Below, one piece after another: positions 8,836 through 18,137 of a DNA stretch of 64,000 nt. The notes under the pieces are model-generated. The model searched no databases. It was not told where the DNA came from and saw only the letters and a program-made list of their open reading frames with translations. Each line of letters opens with the position of its first letter. The stretch's first letter is position 1. Both the position numbers and the translations under genes were made by a program. Source of the stretch: Vibrio sp. Isolate32. Its GTDB lineage: Bacteria; Pseudomonadota; Gammaproteobacteria; Enterobacterales; Vibrionaceae. The stretch covers positions 73,066 through 137,065 of the forward strand of contig NZ_JAKEUQ010000005.1 of NCBI RefSeq assembly GCF_022397955.1, given 5' to 3'.

Positions 8836-10129
8836 TCCATGAGCCTCGCTTCCACTTCGCTTTCAAAGGAGCACTATGAGGGTTATATTCACCGGTATAA
8901 TCCAAATTGATTGAACCCTGAATTGTCGACACCCCACCAACGGAATCAAAGAACATCCCTCCTTTAGGAAAAAAAGAAGCAAATCCAATATAAACCGAAT
9001 TACTCTGTACTAAATCAGTGATAGGAATTGTATCTGGAACTTTAGCCCATAAACCACCAAGTAGGTCGGTATCAGGATCGGGAGTGTTAGGGTTATCGAA
9101 TACGCTCATATCATTTAGATGATAAAAAGACCCATCAAATACGCTCGCGTTGCCGTTCGCAACGATGCCATCTTGAATCACCAGAGAGCGTGGCGTAATA
9201 ACCCCTGGGATAGGTTCAACTACATTAATCGCAGGTGAATAAACGACGCAATCACCTATAACCCATACCTTATTCTCTCCACTTGAAAAGGCATCATTAA
9301 TGGCTGTGCTACACTTATTCCCTTCATATTCACCATCAACCAAATCAATATGCTTAGGGGGGGAGACGGTCCGATCAATAAGGTCTACAACATGATAATC
9401 AAGCTTAATTTGGTCAATGTTCTCTAACGTTTTAGGTACTCCAAAGTAATTAGAGAACGTATCTATATCAGGATCGAACTTGAAGTCTGATTGAAAAGAG
9501 TTTGAAGGCAATGCCCCTGTAGAATCGATGGATGCATCACTGCTAATATTGGTGGTTTGTTGGCAAGACTCGAAAGTGGGAAAAGGAGGTGACTCTGGAG
9601 CGATGGTCTTTAAACGTCCCCCTCCCTTTTGCTTATAGATGACACTATCTAAAAATCGAACAGATACACACTCGTTAATACCATCAACAGCAGTAAGAGC
9701 AATATCAGGATTGATATCGATATTGTGATCAGAAATAAATTCTAAACTCGAATTGGTTTGCATTACTCCTAATCCCGAAGCGTCTTCAAAGCTAATCTCT
9801 TTGTTCAACGATAAAGACTCAGAACTCGACACCAATATATTCGGCGTGAGTGCTTCTGATCCCAACGTAACAACTTTCGACTGCTGACAGTAATCCATTA
9901 GATCATTAGGGATAGTAGTCAGATCATTTTCAACGATGTAAGTGAAGCCACACTCTAAGCCCCCTTCCGAGCGCCAATGTTCTTGTCTGCCCTGTACTTC
10001 ATTCTGTGCGACTTTAATTTGATGGAAAACACTGCGGTACGTGCCTAACATCACCACTAAAGCTCCAACTAAAAGAACCGATGTCACCAACAAGGTCACC
10101 ACGCCGCGCTGCTTTCTAAATATCATCAT
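8825..10129 (-). CDS. PilX-like type IV pilus assembly protein (large)
   Basis: A 434-residue protein with a short basic N-terminus (MMIFRKQRG) followed by a single hydrophobic helix, VVTLLVTSVLLVGALVVMLG, then a long extracytoplasmic region rich in Asp, Ser and Asn. This is PilX-like topology, but longer than the usual pilin-sized PilX. Mature position 5 is not Glu, as allowed in GspK/PilX-type minor pilins. It overlaps the PilW-like gene by 4 bases (ATGA) and the PilV-like gene by 11, so all are co-translated. Function is inferred from place and topology: a tip-complex component, perhaps with an adhesive C-terminal part. Confidence 0.72.
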   Translation of the reverse strand: MMIFRKQRGVVTLLVTSVLLVGALVVMLGTYRSVFHQIKVAQNEVQGRQEHWRSEGGLECGFTYIVENDLTTIPNDLMDYCQQSKVVTLGSEALTPNILVSSSESLSLNKEISFEDASGLGVMQTNSSLEFISDHNIDINPDIALTAVDGINECVSVRFLDSVIYKQKGGGRLKTIAPESPPFPTFESCQQTTNISSDASIDSTGALPSNSFQSDFKFDPDIDTFSNYFGVPKTLENIDQIKLDYHVVDLIDRTVSPPKHIDLVDGEYEGNKCSTAINDAFSSGENKVWVIGDCVVYSPAINVVEPIPGVITPRSLVIQDGIVANGNASVFDGSFYHLNDMSVFDNPNTPDPDTDLLGGLWAKVPDTIPITDLVQSNSVYIGFASFFPKGGMFFDSVGGVSTIQGSINLDYTGEYNPHSAPLKAKWKRGSWNDF

Positions 10130-10758
10130 TGCCAGTTCCTTTGTTTAACGGAAACCGAAACCGATTTGGAAATACCTGCAGTTGGAATTGATGCGGTAAT
10201 ACTGATATCCGTAAGCGTGCTCTTTATCGAGTTTTGCTCTAATACCCGAGACGTAATGTTGAACTCATCGACATCCATAATGGTGTCATCAAACAGTGAA
10301 TAGCAGCCAGTAACCTGTTCAAACGTGGGGATCGCCTCTGATACTGTGGTGCCCTTTTCGCATATTTGCAGCTTGGTGCCGTTTTTTTGGTAAACAATAT
10401 TGCGGTGGTTTTTATTGTCGCTAGAACCCTCTCTGAAATAAACAAAGCCGACCGCAACGCCACCACTCACTTGAATCGTATTGCTTGCGCCAGACAACTT
10501 GATTGAGTAACCGTTTAAGCCGTCGTAACCCGCTCGTTGAATGTCTTCTTTCATCACTTGCATGGTGCTGGTTAGGTTTTGTAGCAACAGTAACTCAATG
10601 CCTTTATCCTTGGCTATTCTCTGCCCTGTAATAAAAACACTGCCGATAATCGAGATAGCGAAGATACCAATCACAGAGGCCACCATTAACTCAACCAATG
10701 AGGTGCCTTGTTGCTTGCTAGGTCCTACCACAACAGGCTTAACACGCATCATAGCCAT
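10126..10758 (-). CDS. Type IV minor pilin, PilW-like
   Basis: About 210 residues with leader ending SKQQG before TSLVELMVASVIGIFAISII, a classical prepilin N-terminus with Glu5. PilW-type proteins help start pilus assembly and join the tip complex. Several starts are possible (GTG 10779; ATG 10758, 10752, 10749), all inside the end of the upstream FimT-like gene, and none has a strong ribosome binding site, which suggests translational coupling; 10758 is a compromise. Two cysteines (CEKGTT; TGCYSLF) near the middle could form a disulfide. Confidence 0.82.
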   Translation of the reverse strand: MAMMRVKPVVVGPSKQQGTSLVELMVASVIGIFAISIIGSVFITGQRIAKDKGIELLLLQNLTSTMQVMKEDIQRAGYDGLNGYSIKLSGASNTIQVSGGVAVGFVYFREGSSDNKNHRNIVYQKNGTKLQICEKGTTVSEAIPTFEQVTGCYSLFDDTIMDVDEFNITSRVLEQNSIKSTLTDISITASIPTAGISKSVSVSVKQRNWQ

Positions 10759-11245
10759 ACTGCGCACTCGACTCACCACACACTTTTATGCGCCCAGGAG
10801 GGCTAGATAATTTAATCAATAAACGGTCGGTTGAAGATGTATTGGGAGAAAGATAGATCGTACCTCTGGCAGGTCTTCCCCTGACACTCTCAAAGCTGAT
10901 TCTTTCCCCTGTGTAGTTGTGAGAAAATGAGACATCGCGAAATGGTTCGCCCGACAACTGCAGCAAAGTTTCGCCAGTGAGATCTTCAGTCGGCTTCAAC
11001 CATACCGTCCAGTCACCAGTAGATTGCACTTCATTTTTTGCGGTAGAGAAATGCACCCAGAGGTCTTGATTCCTTTTCACCGATTCAGACTTAGCTTGAA
11101 TTAAGAAACCATTGAGCTCCCCTGCCAACCGCTGCATCTTAACGGATTGAGTCACCGAACTAAAACTCGGGGCAGCCGTCGCTATCAGTATCGACAGTAC
11201 CGATACCATTATTAACAGCTCTAATAAAGTAAACCCGCGAGTCAT
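10739..11245 (-). CDS. FimT/GspH-type minor pilin
   Basis: A 168-residue protein with a very short leader MTRG and mature N-terminus FTLLELLIMVSVLSILIATA, followed by a GspH/FimT-like region (QRLAGELNGFLIQAKSESVKRNQ). It ends with a Cys pair (KVCGESS and YDAC). First gene of the minus-strand minor-pilin operon, divergent from the PilE-like gene with about 100 bases between the two starts, which should hold both promoters. Members of this family are minor pseudopilins; some FimT proteins bind DNA during natural transformation, a trait that vibrios share, but no specific DNA-binding motif can be claimed here. Confidence 0.85.
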   Translation of the reverse strand: MTRGFTLLELLIMVSVLSILIATAAPSFSSVTQSVKMQRLAGELNGFLIQAKSESVKRNQDLWVHFSTAKNEVQSTGDWTVWLKPTEDLTGETLLQLSGEPFRDVSFSHNYTGERISFESVRGRPARGTIYLSPNTSSTDRLLIKLSSPPGRIKVCGESSAQYGYDAC

Positions 11246-11347
11246 TTCCCAAATTCCTATGTAATTCAGTGCGTAACCGTATTTAATCTTGCAGCGATGC
11301 TACCACCGGAGAAGAATGTACGGAGTTATGAAAGGAAACTACTCGCG

Positions 11348-11779
11348 ATGATTCGAAAAATTATATGCAACAGCAACAACATAAGCATGAGAGGGATGAC
11401 ATTGATCGAGTTATTGCTGGCTGTAGTCATCGTGGGAATACTTGGGGCAATCGCCTACCCGAGTTATACTAATCATGTAATGAAGGCGCATCGTGTGACT
11501 GCGCTGGCCGACATAACCAAGATACAATTAGAGATGGAAACCCTATATACGGGCGATTATGCATCCGCAGCGCAAGGGATTATTTCCGCCGGGACATGCA
11601 GTTTTTGCGATACCGATACAAGCCGATACACACTCGCTATTTCAGCAAGCACCACCACCTATACTGTCCAAGCTGAGCCGCACTCCCCACAGACAAACGA
11701 TGACTGCTTAGACTCGACAACTGATATTTTAGAGTTACACCACTCTGGTATCTCAGAGCCATCAGCGTGTTGGAAATAA
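11348..11779 (+). CDS. PilE-like type IV pilin
   Basis: A type IV pilin-like protein: the leader ends SMRG before MTLIELLLAVVIVGILGAIA, giving mature N-methyl-Met and Glu5. The helix continues with YPSYTNHVMKAHR, typical of PilE/PilA-type pilins. Four cysteines follow (GTCSFCDT; DDCLDS; SACWK), the last forming a C-terminal disulfide-loop signature. The start at 11348 (MIRKIICNS) gives a 16-residue leader with a GGAAA-type site upstream; ATG 11387 would leave a three-residue leader, and the in-frame codon at 11297 is less likely. It is divergent from the minus-strand minor pilins and completes the tip gene set. Confidence 0.84.
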   Translation: MIRKIICNSNNISMRGMTLIELLLAVVIVGILGAIAYPSYTNHVMKAHRVTALADITKIQLEMETLYTGDYASAAQGIISAGTCSFCDTDTSRYTLAISASTTTYTVQAEPHSPQTNDDCLDSTTDILELHHSGISEPSACWK

Positions 11780-11843
11780 TGAGGTCAGCCAATCAAGCCC
11801 ATGTGTGACCACTTTTCTCTTTTCTCTTTTCTATAGTCACAAA

Positions 11844-11868
11844 AAAGCCTGCTACAAGAGCAGGCTTT
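11844..11868. terminator. Bidirectional terminator between PilE-like gene and dnaJ
   Basis: AAAGCCTGCT pairs with AGCAGGCTTT around a 5-base loop, with A-rich sequence on the left and T-rich on the right. It can serve the plus-strand pilin gene and the minus-strand dnaJ. Confidence 0.88.
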
Positions 11869-11921
11869 CTATTTTCGTCATTAAGTTAAAGTATCGATAA
11901 CTTAATATTTCTATAATCTAA

Positions 11922-13064
11922 TTACTTAGTTAGGTCATCGAAGAAGTTTTTAACGCCGCTGAAGAAACCTTCAGACTTAGGCTTGTGCTTGCTTGCCGCT
12001 TCGCCGCCACATGTCTCTTCAAACTCACGTAGAAGTTCTTTCTGACGAGAGCTTAGCTTAACTGGCGTCTCAACCACTAGCTTAACGATTAGGTCACCTA
12101 CACCGCCGCCACGAACGCCTTTCACGCCTTTGCCACGCATACGGAACATACGGCCCGTTTGTGTTTCTTCTGGCACTTTAAGATTTACACGACCATCCAG
12201 TGTTGGTACTTCAACTTCACCACCTAGAGCAGCCATAGAGAAGCTTACTGGTACTTCACAGTAAAGGTTATTGCCGTCACGTTCGAAGATGTTGTGCTCT
12301 TTTACGTGAACTTGTACGTATAGGTCGCCAGCTGGAGCGCCTTGCTCTCCCGCTTCACCTTCGCCAGATAGACGAATACGATCACCAGTATCAACACCAG
12401 CAGGGATCTTAACGTTAAGTGTTTTCGTCTTCTGCTTACGGCCTTGACCGTGACAAGAGTTACATGGGTCTTTGATGATCTTGCCTTTACCATTACAAGT
12501 AGGACAAGTCTGCTGAACCGCGAAGAAACCTTGACGCATTTGTACTTGGCCGTGGCCATGACAAGTGCCACATGTTTGCGCTGAAGAACCTTTCTTCGCA
12601 CCGCTTCCGTCACAGGTATCACATTCAACAAGTGTTGGAACTTCGATTTCTTTAGAAACACCACGAACCGCTTCTTCTAGAGAAAGCTCCATGTTGTAAC
12701 GTAAATCAGAACCACGTTGTGCACGCGCTTGACCGCCACCACGACGACCGCCGCCGAAGATGTCGCCAAATACGTCACCGAAGATATCGCCGAAGTCACC
12801 TTGACCGCCGCCGAAACCGCCGCCACCCATGCCACCTTGTTCAAAAGCTGCGTGGCCGTATTGGTCGTAAGCTGCTTTCTTTTGAGGATCGGTTAGGATC
12901 TCGTACGCTACTTTTACTTCTTTAAATTTGTTCGCTGCGCTCTCATCACCCTGATTACGGTCCGGGTGGAATTTCATTGCTAAGCGCTTGTACGCTTTTT
13001 TAATATCGCGCTCTGATGCATCGCGGCTTACGCCTAATACTTCGTAAAAATCACGTTTTGACAT
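11922..13064 (-). CDS. dnaJ: Chaperone protein DnaJ
   Basis: Hsp40 co-chaperone that delivers unfolded clients to DnaK and stimulates its ATPase. The J domain covers residues 1-70 with HPD at 33-35. A Gly/Phe-rich linker ([20 protein letters not shown]) follows at about 75-120. Four zinc-binding CxxCxGxG repeats lie at about 148-205 ([32 protein letters not shown]), and the rest is the client-binding and dimerisation region. Length of 380 residues is standard. It lies 284 bases after dnaK on the same strand, separated by a structured spacer, so it is probably expressed from the dnaK heat-shock promoter and perhaps a local one. Confidence 0.98.
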   Translation of the reverse strand: MSKRDFYEVLGVSRDASERDIKKAYKRLAMKFHPDRNQGDESAANKFKEVKVAYEILTDPQKKAAYDQYGHAAFEQGGMGGGGFGGGQGDFGDIFGDVFGDIFGGGRRGGGQARAQRGSDLRYNMELSLEEAVRGVSKEIEVPTLVECDTCDGSGAKKGSSAQTCGTCHGHGQVQMRQGFFAVQQTCPTCNGKGKIIKDPCNSCHGQGRKQKTKTLNVKIPAGVDTGDRIRLSGEGEAGEQGAPAGDLYVQVHVKEHNIFERDGNNLYCEVPVSFSMAALGGEVEVPTLDGRVNLKVPEETQTGRMFRMRGKGVKGVRGGGVGDLIVKLVVETPVKLSSRQKELLREFEETCGGEAASKHKPKSEGFFSGVKNFFDDLTK

Positions 13065-13124
13065 GTTCTAGGTCACCAAAATAATTGCTACTACCGAAAA
13101 GTAATTTCAGTAGTCTGTGTATCA

Positions 13125-13317
13125 ATCTAGATAAAAGTTCTGCCGGCTGAATCACCGAATAAAGCTATTATCTAGATCGACAAGTCTAAATACAAATTTA
13201 CGGGCGTGAGAGTTACCTCTGACGCCCGTATTAATAAGTCTTCGAGACAAATTTCTAAGCAGATAGCTTGAGTTCTAGGAGGAAGCGCGCAGCCTACGCT
13301 AGTAGGTGAGCACTTCC
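13125..13317. other. Structured dnaK-dnaJ intergenic spacer (three hairpins)
   Basis: Three separate inverted repeats lie in the 284-base spacer. ATCTAGATAA (13125-13134) pairs with TTATCTAGAT (13168-13177). TACGGGCGT (13199-13207) pairs with ACGCCCGTA (13222-13230), and the stem continues as AGAG-TTAC-CTCT across a G-G mismatch. GGAAG (13281-13285) pairs with CTTCC (13313-13317), enclosing CCTAC-GCTA-GTAGG. None has a clear T tract. They could set the dnaK:dnaJ ratio by attenuation or RNA processing. Confidence 0.6.
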
Positions 13318-13348
13318 GACAACGAAATCAGGCTACTCTGTGACGAAA

Positions 13349-15262
13349 TTACTTCTTGTCGTCTTTAACTTCTTCGAACTCTGCGTCTACCACATCGTCG
13401 TCTTGCTTAGGTTGCTCACCAGCTTCAGCGCCAGCTTGCTGTGCTTGAGCTTGTTGTTGAGCAATTTCCATTAGCTTCTGAGCTGCTTGCATAAGTTCTT
13501 GAACTTTAGCGTCGATAGCTTCTTTGTCGTTACCAGACTTAACTTCTTCTAGTGCCGCGATAGCTGCTTCGATCTTCTCTTTCTCGTCTGCAGGTAGAGC
13601 TTCACCAGCTTCTTCTACTTGCTTCTTAGTACCGTGAATCATTTGGTCAGCTTGGTTACGTGCAGTTACTAGCTCTTCGAACTTCTTGTCCGCTTCTTTG
13701 TTAGCTTCTGCTTCTTGTACCATTGCTTCGATCTCTTCCTCAGACAGACCGCCTGATGCTTGGATAGTGATCTTCTGCTCTTTACCAGTCGCTTTATCTT
13801 TCGCAGATACGTTTAGGATACCGTCAGCATCTAGGTCGAAAGTTACTTCGATTTGTGGCATGCCACGTGGTGCTGGTTGGATACCTTCTAGGTTGAACTG
13901 ACCAAGAGACTTGTTGTAAGTCGCTTGCTTACGCTCACCTTGAAGAACGTGGATAGTTACTGCGTTTTGGTTGTCTTCAGCTGTAGAGAACACTTGATCC
14001 GCTTTAGTAGGGATAGTTGTGTTTTTCTCGATAAGCTTAGTCATCACGCCGCCCATCGTTTCGATACCGAAAGATAGAGGAGTAACGTCTAGAAGTAGTA
14101 CGTCTTTAACGTCACCAGCTAGTACACCACCTTGAACAGCAGCACCCATTGCTACTGCTTCGTCAGGGTTCACGTCTTTACGTGGCTCTTTACCGAAGAA
14201 TTCAGTTACTTTTGCTTGAACCATAGGCATACGAGTTTGACCACCAACTAGGATAACGTCAGTGATTTCGCCTACAGATAGGTCAGCATCTGCTAGAGCA
14301 ACTTTTAGTGGCTCAAGAGAACGTTGAACTAGATCTTCAACTAGAGACTCAAGCTTCGCACGAGTCACTTTGATGTTCATGTGCTTAGGACCAGTCGCAT
14401 CAGCAGTAACGTAAGGTAGGTTTACGTCAGTTTGAGTAGTAGAAGAAAGCTCGATTTTCGCTTTTTCTGCTGCTTCTTTAACACGCTGCATTGCTAGTGG
14501 ATCAGCTTTAAGGTCGATACCTTGCTCTTTCTTGAACTCATCTACTAGGTAGTTGATCATGCGGTTATCGAAATCTTCACCACCAAGGTGAGTGTCACCA
14601 TTAGTTGAAAGAACTTCGAAAGTCTTCTCGCCTTCTACTTCATCGATTTCGATGATAGAGATATCGAATGTACCACCACCAAGGTCGTATACAGCGATAG
14701 TGCGATCACCACCTTGCTTGTCTAGGCCATAAGCTAGAGCAGCAGCAGTTGGTTCGTTGATGATACGTTTAACATCTAGACCAGCGATACGGCCAGCATC
14801 TTTAGTTGCTTGACGTTGAGCATCGTTGAAGTAAGCAGGAACAGTAACAACTGCGCCAGTTACTTCTTCGCCTAGGAAGTCTTCAGCTGTTTTCTTCATT
14901 TTCTTAAGAACTTCAGCAGATACTTGAGGAGCAGCCATTTTTTGGCCTTGCGCTTCAACCCACGCATCACCGTTATCAGCTTTAACAATGTTAAAAGGCA
15001 TGATTTCGATATCGCGTTGAACTTCTTCATCTTCAAAACGACGACCGATTAGACGCTTAATTGCGTATAGCGTGTTTTGAGGGTTAGTAACTGCTTGACG
15101 TTTCGCAGGTTGACCAACTAGCGTCTCGCCGTCAGTGTATGCGATTACCGATGCTGTTGTGCGTTCGCCTTCAGCATTTTCTAGTACGCGTGGTTTGTCG
15201 CCGTCTAAAACAGCAACACAAGAGTTAGTAGTACCTAAATCAATACCAATGATTCGACCCAT
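13349..15262 (-). CDS. dnaK: Molecular chaperone DnaK (Hsp70)
   Basis: ATP-driven Hsp70 chaperone, cytoplasmic, partner of DnaJ and GrpE. The nucleotide-binding domain starts [18 protein letters not shown] and shows the phosphate loops ([30 protein letters not shown]). The interdomain linker [15 protein letters not shown] is followed by the substrate-binding domain and a lid ending in a Gln/Ala-rich stretch and the acidic tail [17 protein letters not shown]. Length of 637 residues is typical. A good sigma-32 promoter lies about 130 bases upstream. A symporter gene separates it from grpE. Confidence 0.99.
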   Translation of the reverse strand: MGRIIGIDLGTTNSCVAVLDGDKPRVLENAEGERTTASVIAYTDGETLVGQPAKRQAVTNPQNTLYAIKRLIGRRFEDEEVQRDIEIMPFNIVKADNGDAWVEAQGQKMAAPQVSAEVLKKMKKTAEDFLGEEVTGAVVTVPAYFNDAQRQATKDAGRIAGLDVKRIINEPTAAALAYGLDKQGGDRTIAVYDLGGGTFDISIIEIDEVEGEKTFEVLSTNGDTHLGGEDFDNRMINYLVDEFKKEQGIDLKADPLAMQRVKEAAEKAKIELSSTTQTDVNLPYVTADATGPKHMNIKVTRAKLESLVEDLVQRSLEPLKVALADADLSVGEITDVILVGGQTRMPMVQAKVTEFFGKEPRKDVNPDEAVAMGAAVQGGVLAGDVKDVLLLDVTPLSFGIETMGGVMTKLIEKNTTIPTKADQVFSTAEDNQNAVTIHVLQGERKQATYNKSLGQFNLEGIQPAPRGMPQIEVTFDLDADGILNVSAKDKATGKEQKITIQASGGLSEEEIEAMVQEAEANKEADKKFEELVTARNQADQMIHGTKKQVEEAGEALPADEKEKIEAAIAALEEVKSGNDKEAIDAKVQELMQAAQKLMEIAQQQAQAQQAGAEAGEQPKQDDDVVDAEFEEVKDDKK

Positions 15263-15391
15263 CAGGCTATCTCCGAAATATAATCTATATTAGTTTTTGC
15301 TATACCCACATATGTGGGGGGCGGTAATCAGGGATTCAACCCTAATACACAAAATTTAAGTGCAAATGTAATTTGCTTTCGTATGCACCAT

Positions 15392-15421
15392 AGATAAGGG
15401 CTCACGAAGCCTTTTCAAGGG
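15392..15421 (-). promoter_or_regulatory. Sigma-32 heat-shock promoter of dnaK
   Basis: On the minus strand CCCTTGAAA (plus positions 15413-15421) is followed after 12 bases by CCCTTATCT (15392-15400). This fits the sigma-32 pattern CTTGAAA-N11-16-CCCCATnT with one mismatch in the -10 core, leaving a 5' leader of about 120 bases before the dnaK ATG. The rest of the 484-base gap up to the symporter gene holds the symporter's terminator and no supportable gene. Confidence 0.8.
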
Positions 15422-15664
15422 TGAAAAGGGATTTTTTTACATTTATTTTAATAAAAGGAATGATTGGGTAAGAATGCATATCATTAACACGCTAATAAAC
15501 CCGTAATTCGATTCAAAAGCCCCATTTTATCTTGTGTGGATGACATCTGTTACTGCTTGTACAAGCCTTATGGTTAATACTCAAGGCGTAAAGAAACAAA
15601 CTCATCACAGCCGAAACCATGCTGCCCCACTGCACTCCAAATAACATTTATCTTTATCAACCCC

Positions 15665-15696
15665 AAAAAAAAACGGAGCCACTTGGGCTCCGTTTT
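15665..15696 (-). terminator. Rho-independent terminator of the symporter gene
   Basis: On the minus strand AAAACGGAGCC pairs with GGCTCCGTTTT around a 5-base loop and runs into a long T tract. It lies about 50 bases after the symporter stop codon and isolates that gene from dnaK. Confidence 0.93.
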
Positions 15697-15746
15697 CAAT
15701 CAAGGCTTTCAACATAGACATTGTCTATAGAAGGAAGAGCTTTTAA

Positions 15747-17021
15747 TTAAGCTTCTGCTTTCTTCAGTTCAACTTCTTCGTCTGCTTCAACGCCGATTTC
15801 GTTTTCAGATTTAGCAACGATAGTGTTTACCGCTGTGTCACCCACTACGTTTGAAGTAGTACAGAACATGTCACAGATACGGTCAACAGCAGCAACGATA
15901 GCTAGACCTTCTGGTGGTAGACCTAGTTGGTGCAATAGAACACCTACCATTACTACACCGCCACCTGGAACACCACCAGCACCGATAGACAGTAGCAGGA
16001 TAGTTAGACCTAGAGTGAAGATATCAGCAGTGTTGATTGGCTGACCAAATGCGTTTGCTACGAACATAGTCGCTAGTGCGATGTAGATAGATACACCAGA
16101 CATGTTCATTGTTGCACCTAGTGGTACACCGAAGCCCGCTACTGACTTAGATACGTTTAGCTTGTCAGTAAGAGTGCGCATTGTTACTGGGATTGTCGCG
16201 TTCGAACTTGCAGTAGATAGTGAGAATAGAACTTGCTCACGAGTTGCACGTAGGAACTGCTTTGGAGAAATACCAGTGAATGAACCCACCATCATTGGAT
16301 AGAAGAAGAAGATCCAGAACACAAGCATTGCAACAACAAGCGCCACGTAGCCAGCTACTGACATTAGCGTGTTTGCATCCAGTGTTGCACCTAGTTGGAT
16401 CATCAGAGCGAATACACCGTATGGCGCTAGGCTCATTACTAGGCCGATAAGCTTCATCATGATTTCGTTAGCCATCTTGAATGTCTTGATAGCTGGGCCA
16501 CCACGAGAATCAAGTGCTTGAATAGCAAGACCAGTCAGAATCGCCATGAAGATGATTTGTAGCATATCGCCGCTTGCGAATGCTTGTACTGGGTTGCTAG
16601 GAACGATGTTCACAACAAGAGAGAAGATGTCTGGTGTTTCTGTTGTTGTAAGTGCAATCGTCTCAGAAACCGTACCTGCTAGGTTTGCACCAGCACCAGG
16701 TTGGAAAATAAGACCAATCGTTAGAGCAGCAGAGATCGCGATGATGGTGTTAATAATGTAAAGACCAAAGGTTTTACCACCAAGACGACCAAATGAACGG
16801 ATATCTTTTAGTTCAACGATACCGCAAACAATAGATACATATACAAGAGGCACTACCAGCAACTTGATAAGTGATACGAACATACCACCAGCGCCTTCTG
16901 CAGCACCAAGTAGGTAAGTGTCAAAAATAGCGATTCCGCTGAATAGGTACTGAATAGCAGTACCAATAAGCAGACCAGCGAACAAGCCTACAAAGATTTT
17001 ACTTGAGAGCGATTTATCCAT
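15747..17021 (-). CDS. Dicarboxylate/amino acid:cation symporter (DAACS, GltP/GltT-like)
   Basis: Inner-membrane sodium- or proton-coupled symporter for glutamate, aspartate or C4-dicarboxylates. It shows the family's hairpin and substrate motifs: the serine-rich SLSTASSNATIPVTMR segment, the MNMSGVSIYIALATMFVA helix, and the C-terminal GVPGGGVVMVGVL and VDRICDMFCTTSNVVGDT regions. The start MDKSLSSKIFVGLFAG at 17021 follows a GGAG-like site; the longer frame to 17132 is unlikely. The 424-residue length is right. It sits between grpE and dnaK with its own terminator, so it is a separate unit and not part of the heat-shock group. Residues alone do not settle glutamate versus dicarboxylate. Confidence 0.92.
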   Translation of the reverse strand: MDKSLSSKIFVGLFAGLLIGTAIQYLFSGIAIFDTYLLGAAEGAGGMFVSLIKLLVVPLVYVSIVCGIVELKDIRSFGRLGGKTFGLYIINTIIAISAALTIGLIFQPGAGANLAGTVSETIALTTTETPDIFSLVVNIVPSNPVQAFASGDMLQIIFMAILTGLAIQALDSRGGPAIKTFKMANEIMMKLIGLVMSLAPYGVFALMIQLGATLDANTLMSVAGYVALVVAMLVFWIFFFYPMMVGSFTGISPKQFLRATREQVLFSLSTASSNATIPVTMRTLTDKLNVSKSVAGFGVPLGATMNMSGVSIYIALATMFVANAFGQPINTADIFTLGLTILLLSIGAGGVPGGGVVMVGVLLHQLGLPPEGLAIVAAVDRICDMFCTTSNVVGDTAVNTIVAKSENEIGVEADEEVELKKAEA

Positions 17022-17294
17022 CGTCCTTCTCCAGTTTGTTGTGTTTAAGATTTGTACTTTTATAGTTATATATGCGAGTAAAATTACTACATGGCAGTGG
17101 ATTTTACATACAAAGATAACAATTAAAAGCATTTATTTACAAAAACATCACAAATGTGACATCAAAACATTTATTCAATAACAACAAGTTTCATAACACA
17201 AAACTCTAAATCGCAGATCTAAATGAAATAAAAAGAACGACATCCTTAATGCACTTTGACGGACTATTTACGCGGATTCTCAAGTGACAGGCAC

Positions 17295-17320
17295 AAAAAA
17301 AGAGAGGCATAAGCCTCTCT
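17295..17320 (-). terminator. Rho-independent terminator of grpE
   Basis: On the minus strand AGAGAGGC pairs with GCCTCTCT around a 4-base loop and is followed by TTTTTTT. It lies about 90 bases downstream of the grpE stop codon. The rest of the 391-base gap (17022-17412) shows no other supportable element. Confidence 0.9.
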
Positions 17321-17412
17321 TCTTATTTCACATCAACTAGTGAATTATGTCGTAACTGCAGCTCGCTTGATCAGTAAAAGGTCGAACCTTTCACTATGCA
17401 AGCACCACTCAA

Positions 17413-17994
17413 TTACTTAGCAACCATTACCATTGCAGGACGAACTACACGACCGTTTAGCTCGTAGCCTTTTTGCATCACGAACATAACCGTGTTTGAT
17501 TCGTGATCTGGGCTTTCTTGGATAGACATTGCTTGGTGGAATTCAGGGTTGAACGCTTCACCTTCAGGGTTGATCTCTTTAAGACCAAACTTAGCAACTG
17601 TGTCTACGAACGTCTTGTGCGTTAGCTCAACACCTTCAAACAGTGGCTTAACCACTTCGTTTTCAGCGTCTGCAGCTTGCATTGCACGCTCTAGGTTGTC
17701 GATTACAGGAAGCAGACCTTCAGCAAACTTGTTCAAAGCGAATTTACGCGCTTTATCAATTTCTTGCTCGCTACGGCGACGCATGTTTTCAACTTCAGCT
17801 TTAGCGCGAAGAACAGAGTCTTGCTGCTCTTTCACTTTAGTTTCGCTAGCTAGCAATGCCGCTTCTAGTTGAGCAATCTTTGCTTCCTGCTCATCAGCAG
17901 CGTCTGCGTTCAGTTCCGCTTCTTCAACTTTTTCTGCTTCAGCAATGATCTGATCTAGTTCTTCTTCGGTTACTTTGTTTTCTTCGTTGCTCAT
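17413..17994 (-). CDS. grpE: Nucleotide exchange factor GrpE
   Basis: Releases ADP from DnaK to drive the chaperone cycle; acts as a homodimer in the cytoplasm. The start at 17994 ([17 protein letters not shown]) follows GGAG five bases upstream; the in-frame upstream codon at 18078 would place coding sequence over the promoter. An acidic N-terminus leads into a long coiled coil ([20 protein letters not shown]) at about 45-95, followed by the [15 protein letters not shown] region and a beta domain ending [11 protein letters not shown]. The 193-residue length is normal. Transcription runs from a near-consensus sigma-32 promoter upstream. Confidence 0.97.
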   Translation of the reverse strand: MSNEENKVTEEELDQIIAEAEKVEEAELNADAADEQEAKIAQLEAALLASETKVKEQQDSVLRAKAEVENMRRRSEQEIDKARKFALNKFAEGLLPVIDNLERAMQAADAENEVVKPLFEGVELTHKTFVDTVAKFGLKEINPEGEAFNPEFHQAMSIQESPDHESNTVMFVMQKGYELNGRVVRPAMVMVAK

Positions 17995-18087
17995 GATATC
18001 TCCAGAATTCGTTTCCAATGCAAGTGACAGGCGGGTTTGCGCCTCAAATTGATATAAAACACTCGCATAGACGTTCAACTTGCCTTT

Positions 18088-18116
18088 ATTATGGGGATGA
18101 AGAATTTTGATTCAAG
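18088..18116 (-). promoter_or_regulatory. Sigma-32 heat-shock promoter of grpE
   Basis: On the minus strand CTTGAAT (plus 18110-18116) is followed after 13 bases by CCCCATAAT (18088-18096), almost the sigma-32 consensus. It lies just 5' of nadK, which diverges from here, so the nadK promoter must overlap or lie very near. Confidence 0.88.
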
Positions 18117-18137
18117 CCTAATTCGTTTGGAAACGTT

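Noticed and set aside
12302..12664. Minus-strand alternative-frame ORF of 120 codons in dnaJ
   Set aside because: Overlaps the zinc-finger region of dnaJ in another frame; the length comes from the repetitive cysteine-motif codons.
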